Positions 42,433 through 51,235 of a stretch of 64,000 nt of DNA are shown piece after piece. Below the pieces are notes generated by a model, which was not told the DNA's origin, searched no databases, and saw only the letters and a list, made by a program, of their open reading frames with translations. Made by a program: the position numbers and the translations under genes. Source of the DNA: JAJVID01 sp963743425 (lineage in GTDB: Bacteria > Acidobacteriota > Blastocatellia > RBC074); assembly GCA_963743425.1 (NCBI GenBank), contig CAVUPU010000004.1, forward strand, positions 372,001 to 436,000, written 5' to 3'. Positions within the stretch are counted from its first letter, which is position 1, and each line of letters starts with the position of its first letter.

Positions 42433-42786
42433 ATGATTGGCGTTTCCATCGAAAATCTTCTTAGCCAAATTGCTGTGCTGCCAATTAGCGAAAAACTAAA
42501 GTTGCGCGATTTCATAGATGAGCAGATCGACGGCGAAATGGCGGCTTCTGGCGCAGCGAAGTTCGTCGAATCTATACCGCTGCCCGATCCTCAACCTAAC
42601 AATCGCTGGCTGGAAGAACACGCTGATGAATATGCCGGCCAATGGGTCGCAATCGCCGACGGTAAATTACTAGCTAGTGGGACTGACGCGCAGTATGTAT
42701 TCGCTGTGGCGCAAGCCTCCGGCGCATATCTCCCGACATTGACCTTTATTCCGCCAATAGATGCGTTGCCATTCGCTGGAGTTTAA
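42433..42786 (+). CDS. DUF5678-family protein
   Basis: This 117-residue protein has a helical N-terminal segment (LLSQIAVLPISEKLKLRDFI) and the DUF5678 motif NRWLEEHADEYAGQWVAIAD followed by GKLLASGTDAQYVFAVA. A close paralogue is at 62652-63005. At both loci the next gene is a retropepsin-like one, 1-2 bp away, so the two act as a module. AAGGAGGT gives a strong ribosome site. Function unknown. Confidence 0.8.
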   Translation: MIGVSIENLLSQIAVLPISEKLKLRDFIDEQIDGEMAASGAAKFVESIPLPDPQPNNRWLEEHADEYAGQWVAIADGKLLASGTDAQYVFAVAQASGAYLPTLTFIPPIDALPFAGV

Positions 42787-42787
42787 A

Positions 42788-42925
42788 ATGGCCGTCACTC
42801 TCAGCTTCGCCGAATACCCTGGGCTTCCACGCAATCTTCTGGGCCGAAACGGATGGCTGCGGCATTTGCGCGTTGCAATCATTGATTACGATAACGTGAT
42901 CCATTGGAGCCCCTACAACGCCTAA
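42788..42925 (+). pseudogene. Retropepsin-like protease remnant (internal deletion)
   Basis: It encodes only 45 residues. The C-terminal 39 match the end of the retropepsin-like protein at 62243-62649 (YPGLPRNLLGRNGWLRHLRV here, YPNLPRNLLGRNGWIRKLRL there). The N-terminus is cut to about 6 residues, and the DTG catalytic motif is lost. It begins 1 bp after the DUF5678 stop, as in the intact locus. It is a decayed copy. Confidence 0.7.
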
Positions 42926-42932
42926 ACATCAT

Positions 42933-43502
42933 ATGTTGATTCTGGCTTCCTCATCCCTGCGCCGCGCGGAGTTATTGCGCGCGGCGGGAATAGATTTCAC
43001 AGCCCGCTCCGCCGACATTGACGAAGCGATCAGGCCGAATGAACCGCCACGCGATTACGTTGTGCGACTGTCGCGCGAAAAAGCGCGCGCGGTCGTCCGG
43101 GGCGACGAACTGGCGATCGGCGCCGACACCACCGTGGTCATCAACGGAGAGATCATCGGCAAGCCCGCGGACGCGGAAGAGGCCGGACGAATGTTGCGCG
43201 CTTTGAGCGGACGATGGCACGAGGTGTTGACCGGCGTCACCCTGGCGCGCGCGGACCGGATCATTTCCGCCGTCTCCTCGACGCGCGTCAAATTCGCCGA
43301 GCTTAGCGACGCCGAAATCAGGTGGTATGTCTCCACCGGAGAACCGATGGACAAAGCGGGAGCTTACGCCATCCAGGGCCACGCCTCACTCTTCATCGAA
43401 CGCATCGAAGGCAGTTACTCGAACGTCGTGGGCTTACCAATGCAGTTGACTTACCAGTTGGCCAGGCAGATGGGAGTTGAGTTATTGAGGATTGAAGATT
43501 GA
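42933..43502 (+). CDS. maf: Maf-like nucleotide pyrophosphatase
   Basis: Maf proteins hydrolyse non-canonical dTTP/UTP-type nucleotides. The N-terminal signature is LILASSSLRRAELLRAAGID, then IGADTTVVINGEIIGKPADA, and SGRWHEVLTGVTL. GEPMDKAGAYAIQGHASLFI and GSYSNVVGLPMQLTYQLAR complete the family. The 189 residues are normal. The last residues, LLRIED, are encoded in the start of the heptad hairpin, so its stop lies inside repeat sequence. It converges on ribA. Confidence 0.92.
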   Translation: MLILASSSLRRAELLRAAGIDFTARSADIDEAIRPNEPPRDYVVRLSREKARAVVRGDELAIGADTTVVINGEIIGKPADAEEAGRMLRALSGRWHEVLTGVTLARADRIISAVSSTRVKFAELSDAEIRWYVSTGEPMDKAGAYAIQGHASLFIERIEGSYSNVVGLPMQLTYQLARQMGVELLRIED

Positions 43503-43504
43503 GG

Positions 43505-43620
43505 ATCGAAGATCATTTTCCATTTGCCATATTACATTTTTCATTTGTCATTTCTGGAATCGTGACTCCGACAATGACAAATGAAAAATGTAATATGGCA
43601 AATGGAAAATGATCTTCGAT
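43505..43620. repeat. Perfect 48-bp-arm heptad hairpin between maf and ribA
   Basis: Arms 43505-43552 and 43573-43620 are exact inverted repeats. Words are GAAGATC, ATTTTCC, ATTTGCC, ATATTAC, ATTTTTC, ATTTGTC, and further 7-bp words (GAGGATT, GAAGATT) precede the left arm in the maf tail. The 20-nt loop is CTGGAATC-like. It fills the spacer between two convergent genes and could terminate both. Confidence 0.93.
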
Positions 43621-43626
43621 CCCTGC

Positions 43627-44268
43627 TCAAAAGATGCCGTTCAAATGCAGCAGATGGCCCATTTTCTCCTTCTTCGCGATCAGGTATTTGAAGGCGGGCG
43701 CTTTCGGCTTGATTTCGAGTGGGACGCGTTCCACGACTTCGAGGCCGGCGTCATGCAGCGCGCGGAGCTTGTCCGGGTTGTTCGACATCAAACGGACGCG
43801 ACTCGCGCCGAGCAGTTTGATCACCTCGGCGCATTGATCGTATCTGCGATGGTCGATGTCGAAGCCCAGACGCAGGTTGGCTTCGATAGTGTCGGCCCCT
43901 TCATCCTGCAAGGCATAGGCGCGAATCTTGTTGATGATCCCGATCCCGCGCCCTTCCTGATGCTGGTAAACGATGATCCCGCGGCCTTCCGCCTGCACCA
44001 TCTTCATCGCTCGTTCGAGTTGAGGGCCGCAATCGCATTTCAAAGAATGGAAAACATCGCCTGTTAAACATTGAGAGTGAATTCTGACAAGCGTCGCATG
44101 ATCGGATGTGATTTCGCCTTTAACCAGGGCGATGAACTCTTCGTCGCTGGTCGCGCTGCGAAAACCGATGATGCGAAAATGGCCGAACTCTGTGGGAAGA
44201 CTAGCTTCGGCTTCTTTTTTCACTGTGAATTCGGCTGTTGCTCGGTTTGACTCAAAGTCGTCTTTCAT
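43627..44268 (-). CDS. ribA: GTP cyclohydrolase II
   Basis: It converts GTP to the first riboflavin-pathway intermediate. The Zn-binding cluster is in SQCLTGDVFHSLKCDCGPQL, with catalytic YQHQEGRGIGIINKIRAYAL and GLDxxDAN-type ADTIEANLRLGFDIDHR. The 213 residues match stand-alone RibA, without a RibB domain. It lies alone, convergent with maf. No FMN riboswitch was recognised upstream. Confidence 0.92.
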   Translation of the reverse strand: MKDDFESNRATAEFTVKKEAEASLPTEFGHFRIIGFRSATSDEEFIALVKGEITSDHATLVRIHSQCLTGDVFHSLKCDCGPQLERAMKMVQAEGRGIIVYQHQEGRGIGIINKIRAYALQDEGADTIEANLRLGFDIDHRRYDQCAEVIKLLGASRVRLMSNNPDKLRALHDAGLEVVERVPLEIKPKAPAFKYLIAKKEKMGHLLHLNGIF

Positions 44269-44518
44269 TTCTCTCCTAAATTACGCGCATTTAAAACCGA
44301 TGTTGCGCCGATTTTGCAAGGAACGTGAATCGAACAGATTGAATATAAGAGGCGCGCGCGCTCTCAGTCAAGACGCCCTTCTCCTGAAGCCTGATCGCTC
44401 CCATCTCGCCCGCGCTTGCGCCTGTCCAACGATCTCAAGTTTAGCGAGAATCGTTCGTCTTGAATGTAGTTTCTGTCACAATGATGATCAAGAACGCCTA
44501 CAATGTTCATGACTTACT

Positions 44519-46577
44519 ATGGCGTTCATCGGATACGAGATTCCGTCAACAAATATGGGGACTCTGCTCATAATTTCCATTTCACTGTTAGCCATAGCAA
44601 ACGGCGCGTTGTTGACGCTGCTCGTTGTCGAAAAGATACAGGCGCCGACCCGCATTGCGATTGGCTCGGTCTTTGGGATCGCCGCTCTCTCCTGGGTCGC
44701 GTTTCTGACCGCGCTGCCGATGGGGCTGAACGCGACCTCGATCGGCGTCACGGTCGCGATATTCGCAATCAGCCTGGCGATCCAGGTTCGATTCATCGGG
44801 CGGGACCGAATCGTCGCCGCCTTGCGCGAATGCGATCTGAGCCTTGGCGGCGGCGCCTACTACGCCGCGTGGGCGGCGCTGCTCGCGTGGTTGTTCTCGC
44901 GCGTCGTGATGTTTTATCCCGACGGGATGCATACCGCGCCGGCGAACAATTACGGCGACCTGCCTTTTCATTTCAGTGTGATCACGTCGTTCGCTTACGG
45001 CGAGAATCTGCCGCCGCAAAACCCGATCTTCGCCGGAATGAAGTTCACTTATCCGTTCCTGATAGATTTTCTGACTGCATTCTTTATACGATGCGGCGCC
45101 GATTGGCGCTCGGCCTTTTTCGTCGAAAACATCGCGCTGGCGCTGGCGCTCGTTCGTCTGATCGAAATCCTCACGCTGAAGATCTTCAACAACATTGTGG
45201 CTGCGCGCATCGCTCCTGTGATCTTTCTCTTCAACGGCGGGCTGGGCTTCATCAATTTCTTCCGCGAATACGGAGCGCAATCGGACGGTCTTTTCAAATT
45301 TTTGTCGCATTTGCCAAAGACCTATACGATGAACGCGGAGTTGGCGCTGGCTTCGAGCAATGTCCCGCTGCGATGGGGCAATGTCTTCACGACGCTGTTG
45401 ATTCCGCAACGTTCGATGTTGTTCGGATTGCCGCTGGTCGCGCTGATCATCGCGCTCTGGTGGATGAGTTGTGGCGGGGACTGCGATGCGAAGACAAGGC
45501 GACGCTACCTGCTTGCCGCCGGAATCCTCGCCGGCTTGCTCCCGATGCTGCATGCTCATGGCTTCTTTTCGGTGATGATCGCGTCCGCGCCGATGGCTTT
45601 GTTGTTCCGGTCGACGGACTGGGCGGCGTTCTTTGCGCCGGCGGCCGCGCTGGCCGGGCCGCAAGCGTTGTGGCTGAGCGGCACACAAGTGAAGAATAAG
45701 TTGTTCGCGCTACATTTCGGTTGGGAAGCCAACTCATCAAGCCCGATCATTTGGCGTCTGTCCGAAGGCGGGGATTCCAATGCGCTCGGGTTTTATGGGG
45801 CGCTGGTTCAGTTTTATGAACAGATTATCCGGGACCAGTTGATCTCGAAAACCGCCGTATTCTGGACGGTCAACGCCGGAATTTTTATTCTCCTACTGCT
45901 GGTAGCGATCCTGGTCGCTAAAGTCACAACTTCCCGGCAGGCTCGTTTCTATCTACCTTTCGCGCTGTGGTTCTTCGTGCCGAACCTTGTGGCGCTGGCG
46001 CCGTGGACGTGGGACAACATCAAGGTTCTGGTCTATTGGTCGCTCGCCTCAGCGCCGTTTGTCGCCGCAGCTTTGGCTTATCTGTTCACGCGACGATTCA
46101 TCATCGCTCGCGGCCTGGCGACGGCGTTGCTGATCGGGCTGACATTTTCCGGCGCGCTTGGACGTGACGCGCGCGTTATCGCCCGCTGAAAACGTCAAGA
46201 TATTCGGGCAGACCGAACTTGAGGTTGCGGCGCTGTTGCGCGAAAAGACTCCGCCGCGCGCATTGATTCTGCACGCGCCGATCCACAACTCGGTCGTGGC
46301 GCTTTCGGGACGCCAATCGGTGATGGGCTATCCAGGCCACCTTTGGACGCACGGCATCGATTACGCGCAACGCGAAATCGATGCCAAAACGATTTATAAG
46401 GGCGGCGAGCAAATGATCGAGCCGCTTTCCAGATTGGGCGTCGATTACGTGATCGTAGGGCCGGCCGAACGGATGGAACCGGGGACGAGCGAATCCCATT
46501 TTGAGAACCTATACCCGATGGTGATTGATCACGCCGGATTCCGAGTTTATCGGGTAAAGGGGATCGAAGATCGATGA
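44519..46577 (+). pseudogene. Polytopic membrane protein (GT-C-like), frameshifted near its C-terminus
   Basis: The protein has about 12 hydrophobic segments (GTLLIISISLLAIANGALLT at the start, LGGGAYYAAWAALLAWLFSR, VENIALALALVRLIEILTLK). Layout and the motif NNYGDLPFHFSVITSFAYGE resemble GT-C-type glycosyltransferases, but no named family can be assigned. Near 46157 the frame breaks after LTFSGAL, then continues TRALSPAENVKIFGQTELEV with a soluble C-terminal domain to TGA 46575-46577. One extra base, or two missing, explains it. Repaired length about 686. The 250 bp before it (44269-44518) has no recognised gene. Confidence 0.75.
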
Positions 46578-46710
46578 CGGATTGCGGATTGCGAATTTGT
46601 AAACGCGAAGTAAAGACGTAATGAACGAATCAGAGAACAGTCAAAAGTACAATCCGGTTGCAGGAGGCGACAATCCGCAATCCGCAATCCGCAATCCGCA
46701 ATCCGCAATG
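46561..46710. repeat. Heptad array with inverted copy at the priA 5' end
   Basis: Left: TTGCGGA/TTGCGAA words (46561-46593). Right: five CAATCCG words (46671-46705), then CAATG giving the priA ATG at 46708. An AGGAGG at 46662-46667 precedes the right array. Removing the five words would place that site at a normal distance from the ATG. The array also ends the preceding gene. Confidence 0.85.
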
Positions 46711-49176
46711 TTTGCCGAAGTCGCCATTCCACTCAATGTGCATCAGACGTTCACCTACCGGTTGCCCGCGAGCTTCGCCGCGAACGCCAAAGCCGGTTGC
46801 CGCGTATTGGTCCCGTTCGGCAAACAATTGTTGACCGGCTATATCGTTGACATGCACGAGACGCTCGAAGAGACGGGGCAGCGGGAAGAAGATTTCGAGA
46901 TCAGAGATGTCGAAGAGTTGTTCGACACCGAGCCGCTGGTCACGGCTGAGCTGCTCGATCTGACGAAATGGATCGCTGATTATTATTACGCGCCGTGGGG
47001 CGAGACGATCAAATCCAGCCTGCCCACCGGCATCAACGCCGAAGCCGAAACGATCCTTTCGATCACCAGCGAAGGGCGGGCCGCGATTGCAGGAGCAAGC
47101 GGCAAGCGCGGTCAATTTGGGAAGATGGCGGCGAAGATGGAGGCGCTCGCCCGGATCGCCGAAAACGGAATGCTCAACGCCAGCGCATTGGCGAAAGAGT
47201 TCAACAGGAATCGCGCCTCGGCCATCGCGCGCGAACTCGAACGCGCGGGGTACATCACCATCGCGCGCCAGCTTCAGTCGGCCCAGGTCAAACCGAAGCG
47301 GCAGCAGGCCGTGCGTTTGGTTCAGCGCGCGCCCATCGAAGGCGCCAAGCCGCTCAACCAACAGCAGGAGCGCGTGATCAAAATCCTCTTCGATTCGGGC
47401 TCGCCCGTAGCTTTCGCTCAGCTCATCGAGATGGCCGAGACAAGCGCGTCGGTCGTCCGGACGCTCGAAAAGCGCGGCTACGTCGAGGTCTTCACGCGCG
47501 AAGTCCGCCGCGACCCTCTCAAAGACTACCGCCCGCTCAACGACGGCGATCTGAGGCTCAATCAAAAACAACAATCGGCCCTCGATCAGATCGCCGCAAA
47601 ACTCGATGAAGGCCGTTACGCGGCGTTCCTGCTGCACGGAGTGACGGGCAGCGGCAAGACCGAAATTTACATCCGCGCGATGCGCGCCGCCGTAGCCTGT
47701 GGCAAATCGGCGCTGATGCTGGTGCCGGAGATTGCGCTTACGCCGATGTTCGCGCGACGATTGCGGGCGCATTTCGGCGACGCCGTGGCCATTCTGCATT
47801 CGTCGCTCTCGGACGGCGAACGACTGGACGAATGGAACCGCGTCCGCCAGGGCGAAGCCCGCGTCTGCATCGGCGCTCGTTCGGGCGTCTTCGCGCCGCT
47901 CGAAAACATCGGCCTGATCGTCGTCGATGAAGAGCACGAAGCCTCATACAAACAGGAAGAGACGCCGCGCTATCACGGGCGCGACACGGCGATCATGCGC
48001 GCGCATCTGGCCAACGCCGTGATCATCCTGGGCAGCGCCACGCCTTCGATGGAATCGTTCCACAACGCGCACACCGGCAAATACGCCTATCTGAAACTCG
48101 ACGAACGCATCGGCGGTCGCGCGCTGGCCGAAGTCCGGATCGTGGATATGCGCAAGGTTTTCGAGGAATACGGCGAACAGCGGATATTCTCGGACGAGGC
48201 GCGAGCCGCGATCTCCGAAAATCACGAGCGCGGCGAGCAAACGCTGGTCCTGCTCAACCGACGCGGCTATTCGTCCTTCCTGCTCTGCCGGAGCTGCGGC
48301 TATCGCGCGACCTGTCCGAATTGCAGCGTGGCGCTGACCTATCACAAATTCGACGCGCGGTTGATCTGCCATTACTGCGGCCACCAGGAGCGCATCCCTC
48401 GCGCCTGCCATCAATGCGACGGGTCGTACATTTACTACGTCGGTGAGGGAACCGAACAGATCGAGGCGTTGTTGAAAGAGATGTACCCCAAGCTCCGAAT
48501 CTCGCGTCTGGACCGCGACACCACGCGACGACGCGGGAGTTTTGAAAAGCTGATCAACGAATTCGCCGCCGGCGACATCAACCTGATGGTGGGCACGCAG
48601 ATGATCGCCAAGGGGCACGACTTCCACAACGTGACGCTGGTCTGCGTGATCTCGGTCAACGCCGGGCTTGGACTGCCGGATTTCCGCGCCTCCGAGAGGA
48701 CGTTTCAATTGCTGACCCAGGTCGCGGGCCGCGCGGGCCGGGGCGAAAAACCGGGACGCGTCATCATCCAGAGCTATCACACCGAAAATTACGCTCTCGA
48801 ATACGCGCGCGAACAGAATTACGAAAAATTCTACGACCACGAGATCAACTTCCGCCGCAACATGCATTACCCTCCCTTCGTTGCGCTGATCAACGCGCTG
48901 GTCAAACACAGCGACTTCGCCAAAGCGGCCTTCGCGTCATCCGAACTGGCGCGGCTGCTCAGAGAAGCCGACGCGGAGAAGGTCTTGAAGGTCTTAGGCC
49001 CCGCCCCCGCTCCGCTGGCGCGATTGAAGGGCGAACACCGGATGCAGGTGCTGGTCAAGACGCGGTATCGAAGGCAAGCGCGCGAGGCGCTGGACGCGGC
49101 GATGGCGGAGCTGAAAGAGATCGGGCAGGATTTGAAGATGATTACGGTTGAAGTTGATCCGGTGAATCTGATGTGA
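46708..49176 (+). CDS. priA: Primosomal helicase PriA
   Basis: PriA restarts stalled replication forks. The N-terminal domain begins FAEVAIPLNVHQTFTYRLPA. Helicase motifs are HGVTGSGKTEIYIRA (Walker A), VVDEEHEASYKQEETPRYHG (DEEH box) and GSATPSMESFHNA. The Zn domain has CRSCGYRATCPNCS and CHYCGHQERIPRACHQC, eight Cys. Later motifs are GTQMIAKGHDFHNVTLV and QVAGRAGRGEKPGRVIIQSY. I use ATG 46708; an in-frame ATG at 46621 would add 29 residues translated from the heptad array. About 822 residues, a normal length. Confidence 0.92.
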   Translation: MFAEVAIPLNVHQTFTYRLPASFAANAKAGCRVLVPFGKQLLTGYIVDMHETLEETGQREEDFEIRDVEELFDTEPLVTAELLDLTKWIADYYYAPWGETIKSSLPTGINAEAETILSITSEGRAAIAGASGKRGQFGKMAAKMEALARIAENGMLNASALAKEFNRNRASAIARELERAGYITIARQLQSAQVKPKRQQAVRLVQRAPIEGAKPLNQQQERVIKILFDSGSPVAFAQLIEMAETSASVVRTLEKRGYVEVFTREVRRDPLKDYRPLNDGDLRLNQKQQSALDQIAAKLDEGRYAAFLLHGVTGSGKTEIYIRAMRAAVACGKSALMLVPEIALTPMFARRLRAHFGDAVAILHSSLSDGERLDEWNRVRQGEARVCIGARSGVFAPLENIGLIVVDEEHEASYKQEETPRYHGRDTAIMRAHLANAVIILGSATPSMESFHNAHTGKYAYLKLDERIGGRALAEVRIVDMRKVFEEYGEQRIFSDEARAAISENHERGEQTLVLLNRRGYSSFLLCRSCGYRATCPNCSVALTYHKFDARLICHYCGHQERIPRACHQCDGSYIYYVGEGTEQIEALLKEMYPKLRISRLDRDTTRRRGSFEKLINEFAAGDINLMVGTQMIAKGHDFHNVTLVCVISVNAGLGLPDFRASERTFQLLTQVAGRAGRGEKPGRVIIQSYHTENYALEYAREQNYEKFYDHEINFRRNMHYPPFVALINALVKHSDFAKAAFASSELARLLREADAEKVLKVLGPAPAPLARLKGEHRMQVLVKTRYRRQAREALDAAMAELKEIGQDLKMITVEVDPVNLM

Positions 49177-49183
49177 GGTAATT

Positions 49184-49957
49184 ATGAAACGTGGATTGGA
49201 TGCGACCCGGCGCAATCGGAACATAGGCACAGCCAAACGAGGTCTCGGTCAGGATAACCGACTGGTTATCCCCTGGTGTGGATTGAAGCTCTACTATGAA
49301 AATTTGACCGAGTACAAAGTCGTTCTCCGCTCGGTTCACAGCAGACCATTTCCTTTCATAGTAGAAAGAGCGCGATCTGATAGTTGCCATGCCTGCACGA
49401 TTGATGACATTGCCAGCGTGTTGCAACACGCGCCATTCTCCGATTTCTTTGGGATTGATTTCATTGTGCTGCGACAACCGAAGAGGAAAGAGGAGATAAT
49501 CAACCCAGTCTGGGGACGGATAGCTTATTTTGCTGAGATCGGCGCATATCAAGGCCGCGCTATCTTTCTCGAAGCTCTCAATCCATCCAAACCCATACAC
49601 TGGCCGAAATCACTTACGCCCGACAGGCAGGAGGAGTTGGAAAGACTGAGGGCGGATGGGCACGAAATCGTAACGACCCGGCATGGCCACAGGATCAATG
49701 TGAGCCTGGAATCCATCCGGGCCACACAGTTGTATCGCACATTGCTTCATGAGATCGGTCACAGCGTAGATAACGACCGCGCTCCAGCCGCCTTCGATCG
49801 AAAGAGTCCTCTTGAAAAAGAAACCTTCGCGCATCAATACGCGGACAAGCTGCGAGAAAGTCTCGTTCGATTTGGGGTTATTCCTTTTGCTAGAATGTTC
49901 GATAAGAAAACCATAGCGCGAGACGGCTTGTCTGTTTCTGATTTCACAGCAGATTGA
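49184..49957 (+). CDS. Putative zinc metalloprotease (HExxH) next to DUF433 genes
   Basis: This 257-residue soluble protein contains LHEIGHSVDND (HExxH zinc motif, about residues 190-200) followed after about 20 residues by KETFAHQYADKL, where Glu could be the third ligand. The N-terminal part includes KRGLDATRRNRNIGTAKRGL and is basic. Zincin folds of this shape occur in ImmA-like and M48-like proteases. No signal peptide. It precedes two DUF433 genes in the same direction, with no or short gaps, so it could be a toxin or regulator in that module. Function not established. Confidence 0.65.
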   Translation: MKRGLDATRRNRNIGTAKRGLGQDNRLVIPWCGLKLYYENLTEYKVVLRSVHSRPFPFIVERARSDSCHACTIDDIASVLQHAPFSDFFGIDFIVLRQPKRKEEIINPVWGRIAYFAEIGAYQGRAIFLEALNPSKPIHWPKSLTPDRQEELERLRADGHEIVTTRHGHRINVSLESIRATQLYRTLLHEIGHSVDNDRAPAAFDRKSPLEKETFAHQYADKLRESLVRFGVIPFARMFDKKTIARDGLSVSDFTAD

Positions 49958-49959
49958 TT

Positions 49960-50217
49960 ATGGACCCAGTCAAGAAGAACAAAGCCATTGCGGGTATCAA
50001 AAGAACTCCTGGCGTGTGTGGCGGCGGCGCCTGCATTGCTGATACTCGCATCCCTGTTTGGGTGGTAGAGCGGGCAAGACAGCTTGGAATGAGCGATGCC
50101 GATATGCTGCAGGATTATCCGACATTGCGCGCCGAAGATTTGACGAATGCCTGGGCCTACGTTCGTTTGTATCGGGAAGAAATTGAGGAAGAGATTCGAC
50201 TAAACGAGGAAGATTGA
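49960..50217 (+). CDS. DUF433 protein, first copy
   Basis: This 85-residue DUF433 family protein (HTH-like antitoxin type) has the motif GGGACIADTRIPVWVVERAR and LRAEDLTNAWAYVRLYREEI. The conserved tri-helix pattern fits. The ATG 49960 is 2 bp after the protease stop. DUF433 proteins are usually found with a DUF5615 PIN-like toxin; none is here. Confidence 0.85.
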   Translation: MDPVKKNKAIAGIKRTPGVCGGGACIADTRIPVWVVERARQLGMSDADMLQDYPTLRAEDLTNAWAYVRLYREEIEEEIRLNEED

Positions 50218-50218
50218 A

Positions 50219-50503
50219 ATGACAGTTGCAACTGAACATCTTTATATAGTTACCGACAAAAAGATTTTGAGCGGCGAGCCAATCATCAAAGGCGCACGCA
50301 CACCTGTTCGGGCAATCGTCGAAATCTGGCGGATGGGCGTACCTGCGGAAGAGATTCCGAATCATCTGCCACATCTGACGCTCGCGCAGGTCTTCGACGC
50401 GCTGAGTTATTACAGCGATCATCAGGACGAGATCAACGCGCACATCGAGCGCAATCGCGTCCCTGAAGACTTGATTGATCCTCTGGTGAAATACCTTGAA
50501 TAA
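50219..50503 (+). CDS. DUF433 protein, second copy
   Basis: 94 residues with the DUF433 pattern IVTDKKILSGEPIIKGARTP, then VRAIVEIWRMGVPAEEIPNH. It follows the first copy with 1 bp between stop and start, so the two are translationally linked. It differs enough from the first copy to be a separate paralogue. Together they may form a heteromeric antitoxin. Confidence 0.85.
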   Translation: MTVATEHLYIVTDKKILSGEPIIKGARTPVRAIVEIWRMGVPAEEIPNHLPHLTLAQVFDALSYYSDHQDEINAHIERNRVPEDLIDPLVKYLE

Positions 50504-50519
50504 ACTGTTCAGTTGATCA

Positions 50520-51134
50520 ATGCGCTATACGATCTTCGATACACCTGTAATAAGCCCCCTGATGCGCGGCCTGGCCTTCGCCTTCCTGAAGGTTTTCGGA
50601 TGGCGAGTGGAAGGCCGATTGCCCGATCTCAATAAATTGGTTGTGATCGCGGCGCCTCACACCTCCAATTGGGATTTTCCGGTCCTGTTGAGCGTGGCTT
50701 TCGCCTTACGGACCAAAGCCTGCTGGCTGGGAAAACATACGCTGTTTCAAGGGCCTTTCGGCTTTTTGTCTACATGGATGGGCGGCATCCCCGTGTATCG
50801 GTCCGCGTCTCAGAATATGGTGGCGCAGTCGGTGGAGATGTTCCGCAACAGCGAGAGACTGATTCTGGCTATTCCGCCGGAAGGCACGCGCGGCAAAGTC
50901 AGCCACTGGAAGACGGGTTTTTATTACATCGCGCTGGGCGCGGAGATTCCGATAGCGATGGCGTTCATTGACTACAAGCGAAAGGCGTCCGGCGTGGGGC
51001 CGACGATCCAGCCCACGGGAGATATCGAAGCCGACATGGAGATCATTCGGAACTTTTATGCGAACGTGACCGCCAAATATCCCGACAAAGCTTGCATTCC
51101 GGCGCTCGCGCCGGATCAGTACCGCGAGCGGTAG
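50520..51134 (+). CDS. Lysophospholipid acyltransferase family protein (PlsC-like)
   Basis: This 204-residue acyltransferase of the LPLAT group transfers an acyl group in phospholipid synthesis. VVIAAPHTSNWDFPVLL has the H(x4)D catalytic motif. IPVYRSAS and IPPEGTRGKVSHWKTGFYYI are the other family blocks. No signal peptide, but a hydrophobic segment is near the N-terminus. The last six residues, DQYRER, are encoded by palindromic-repeat copy 3, which also supplies the stop, so the natural C-terminus has been replaced. It converges on the guanylyltransferase gene. Confidence 0.85.
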   Translation: MRYTIFDTPVISPLMRGLAFAFLKVFGWRVEGRLPDLNKLVVIAAPHTSNWDFPVLLSVAFALRTKACWLGKHTLFQGPFGFLSTWMGGIPVYRSASQNMVAQSVEMFRNSERLILAIPPEGTRGKVSHWKTGFYYIALGAEIPIAMAFIDYKRKASGVGPTIQPTGDIEADMEIIRNFYANVTAKYPDKACIPALAPDQYRER

Positions 51135-51235
51135 CGAGCGTGGATCTATCAATTGGCGAGTAGATGAGGCGCGCTCGCTACCGCTCGCGGCACTGATCGG
51201 CCAGCGCTCGCTATTGCTCGCGGTACTGATCGGCA
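51111..51235. repeat. Dispersed palindromic repeat, copy 3 (one left arm, two right arms)
   Basis: The left arm (from 51111) has the same core GTACCGCGAGCGGTAGCGAG. A first right arm runs 51170-51200 and a second 51202-51231 (CGCTCGCTATTGCTCGCGGT). Both convergent genes end inside it. Only part of the right flank shared by copies 1 and 2 is kept. Confidence 0.85.

Noticed and set aside
44269..44518. An FMN riboswitch before ribA
   Set aside because: The conserved RFN-type blocks were not found by eye in this region.
46630..47937. A long minus-strand frame opposite priA
   Set aside because: The composition is low-complexity antisense, while the plus strand has all PriA motifs.
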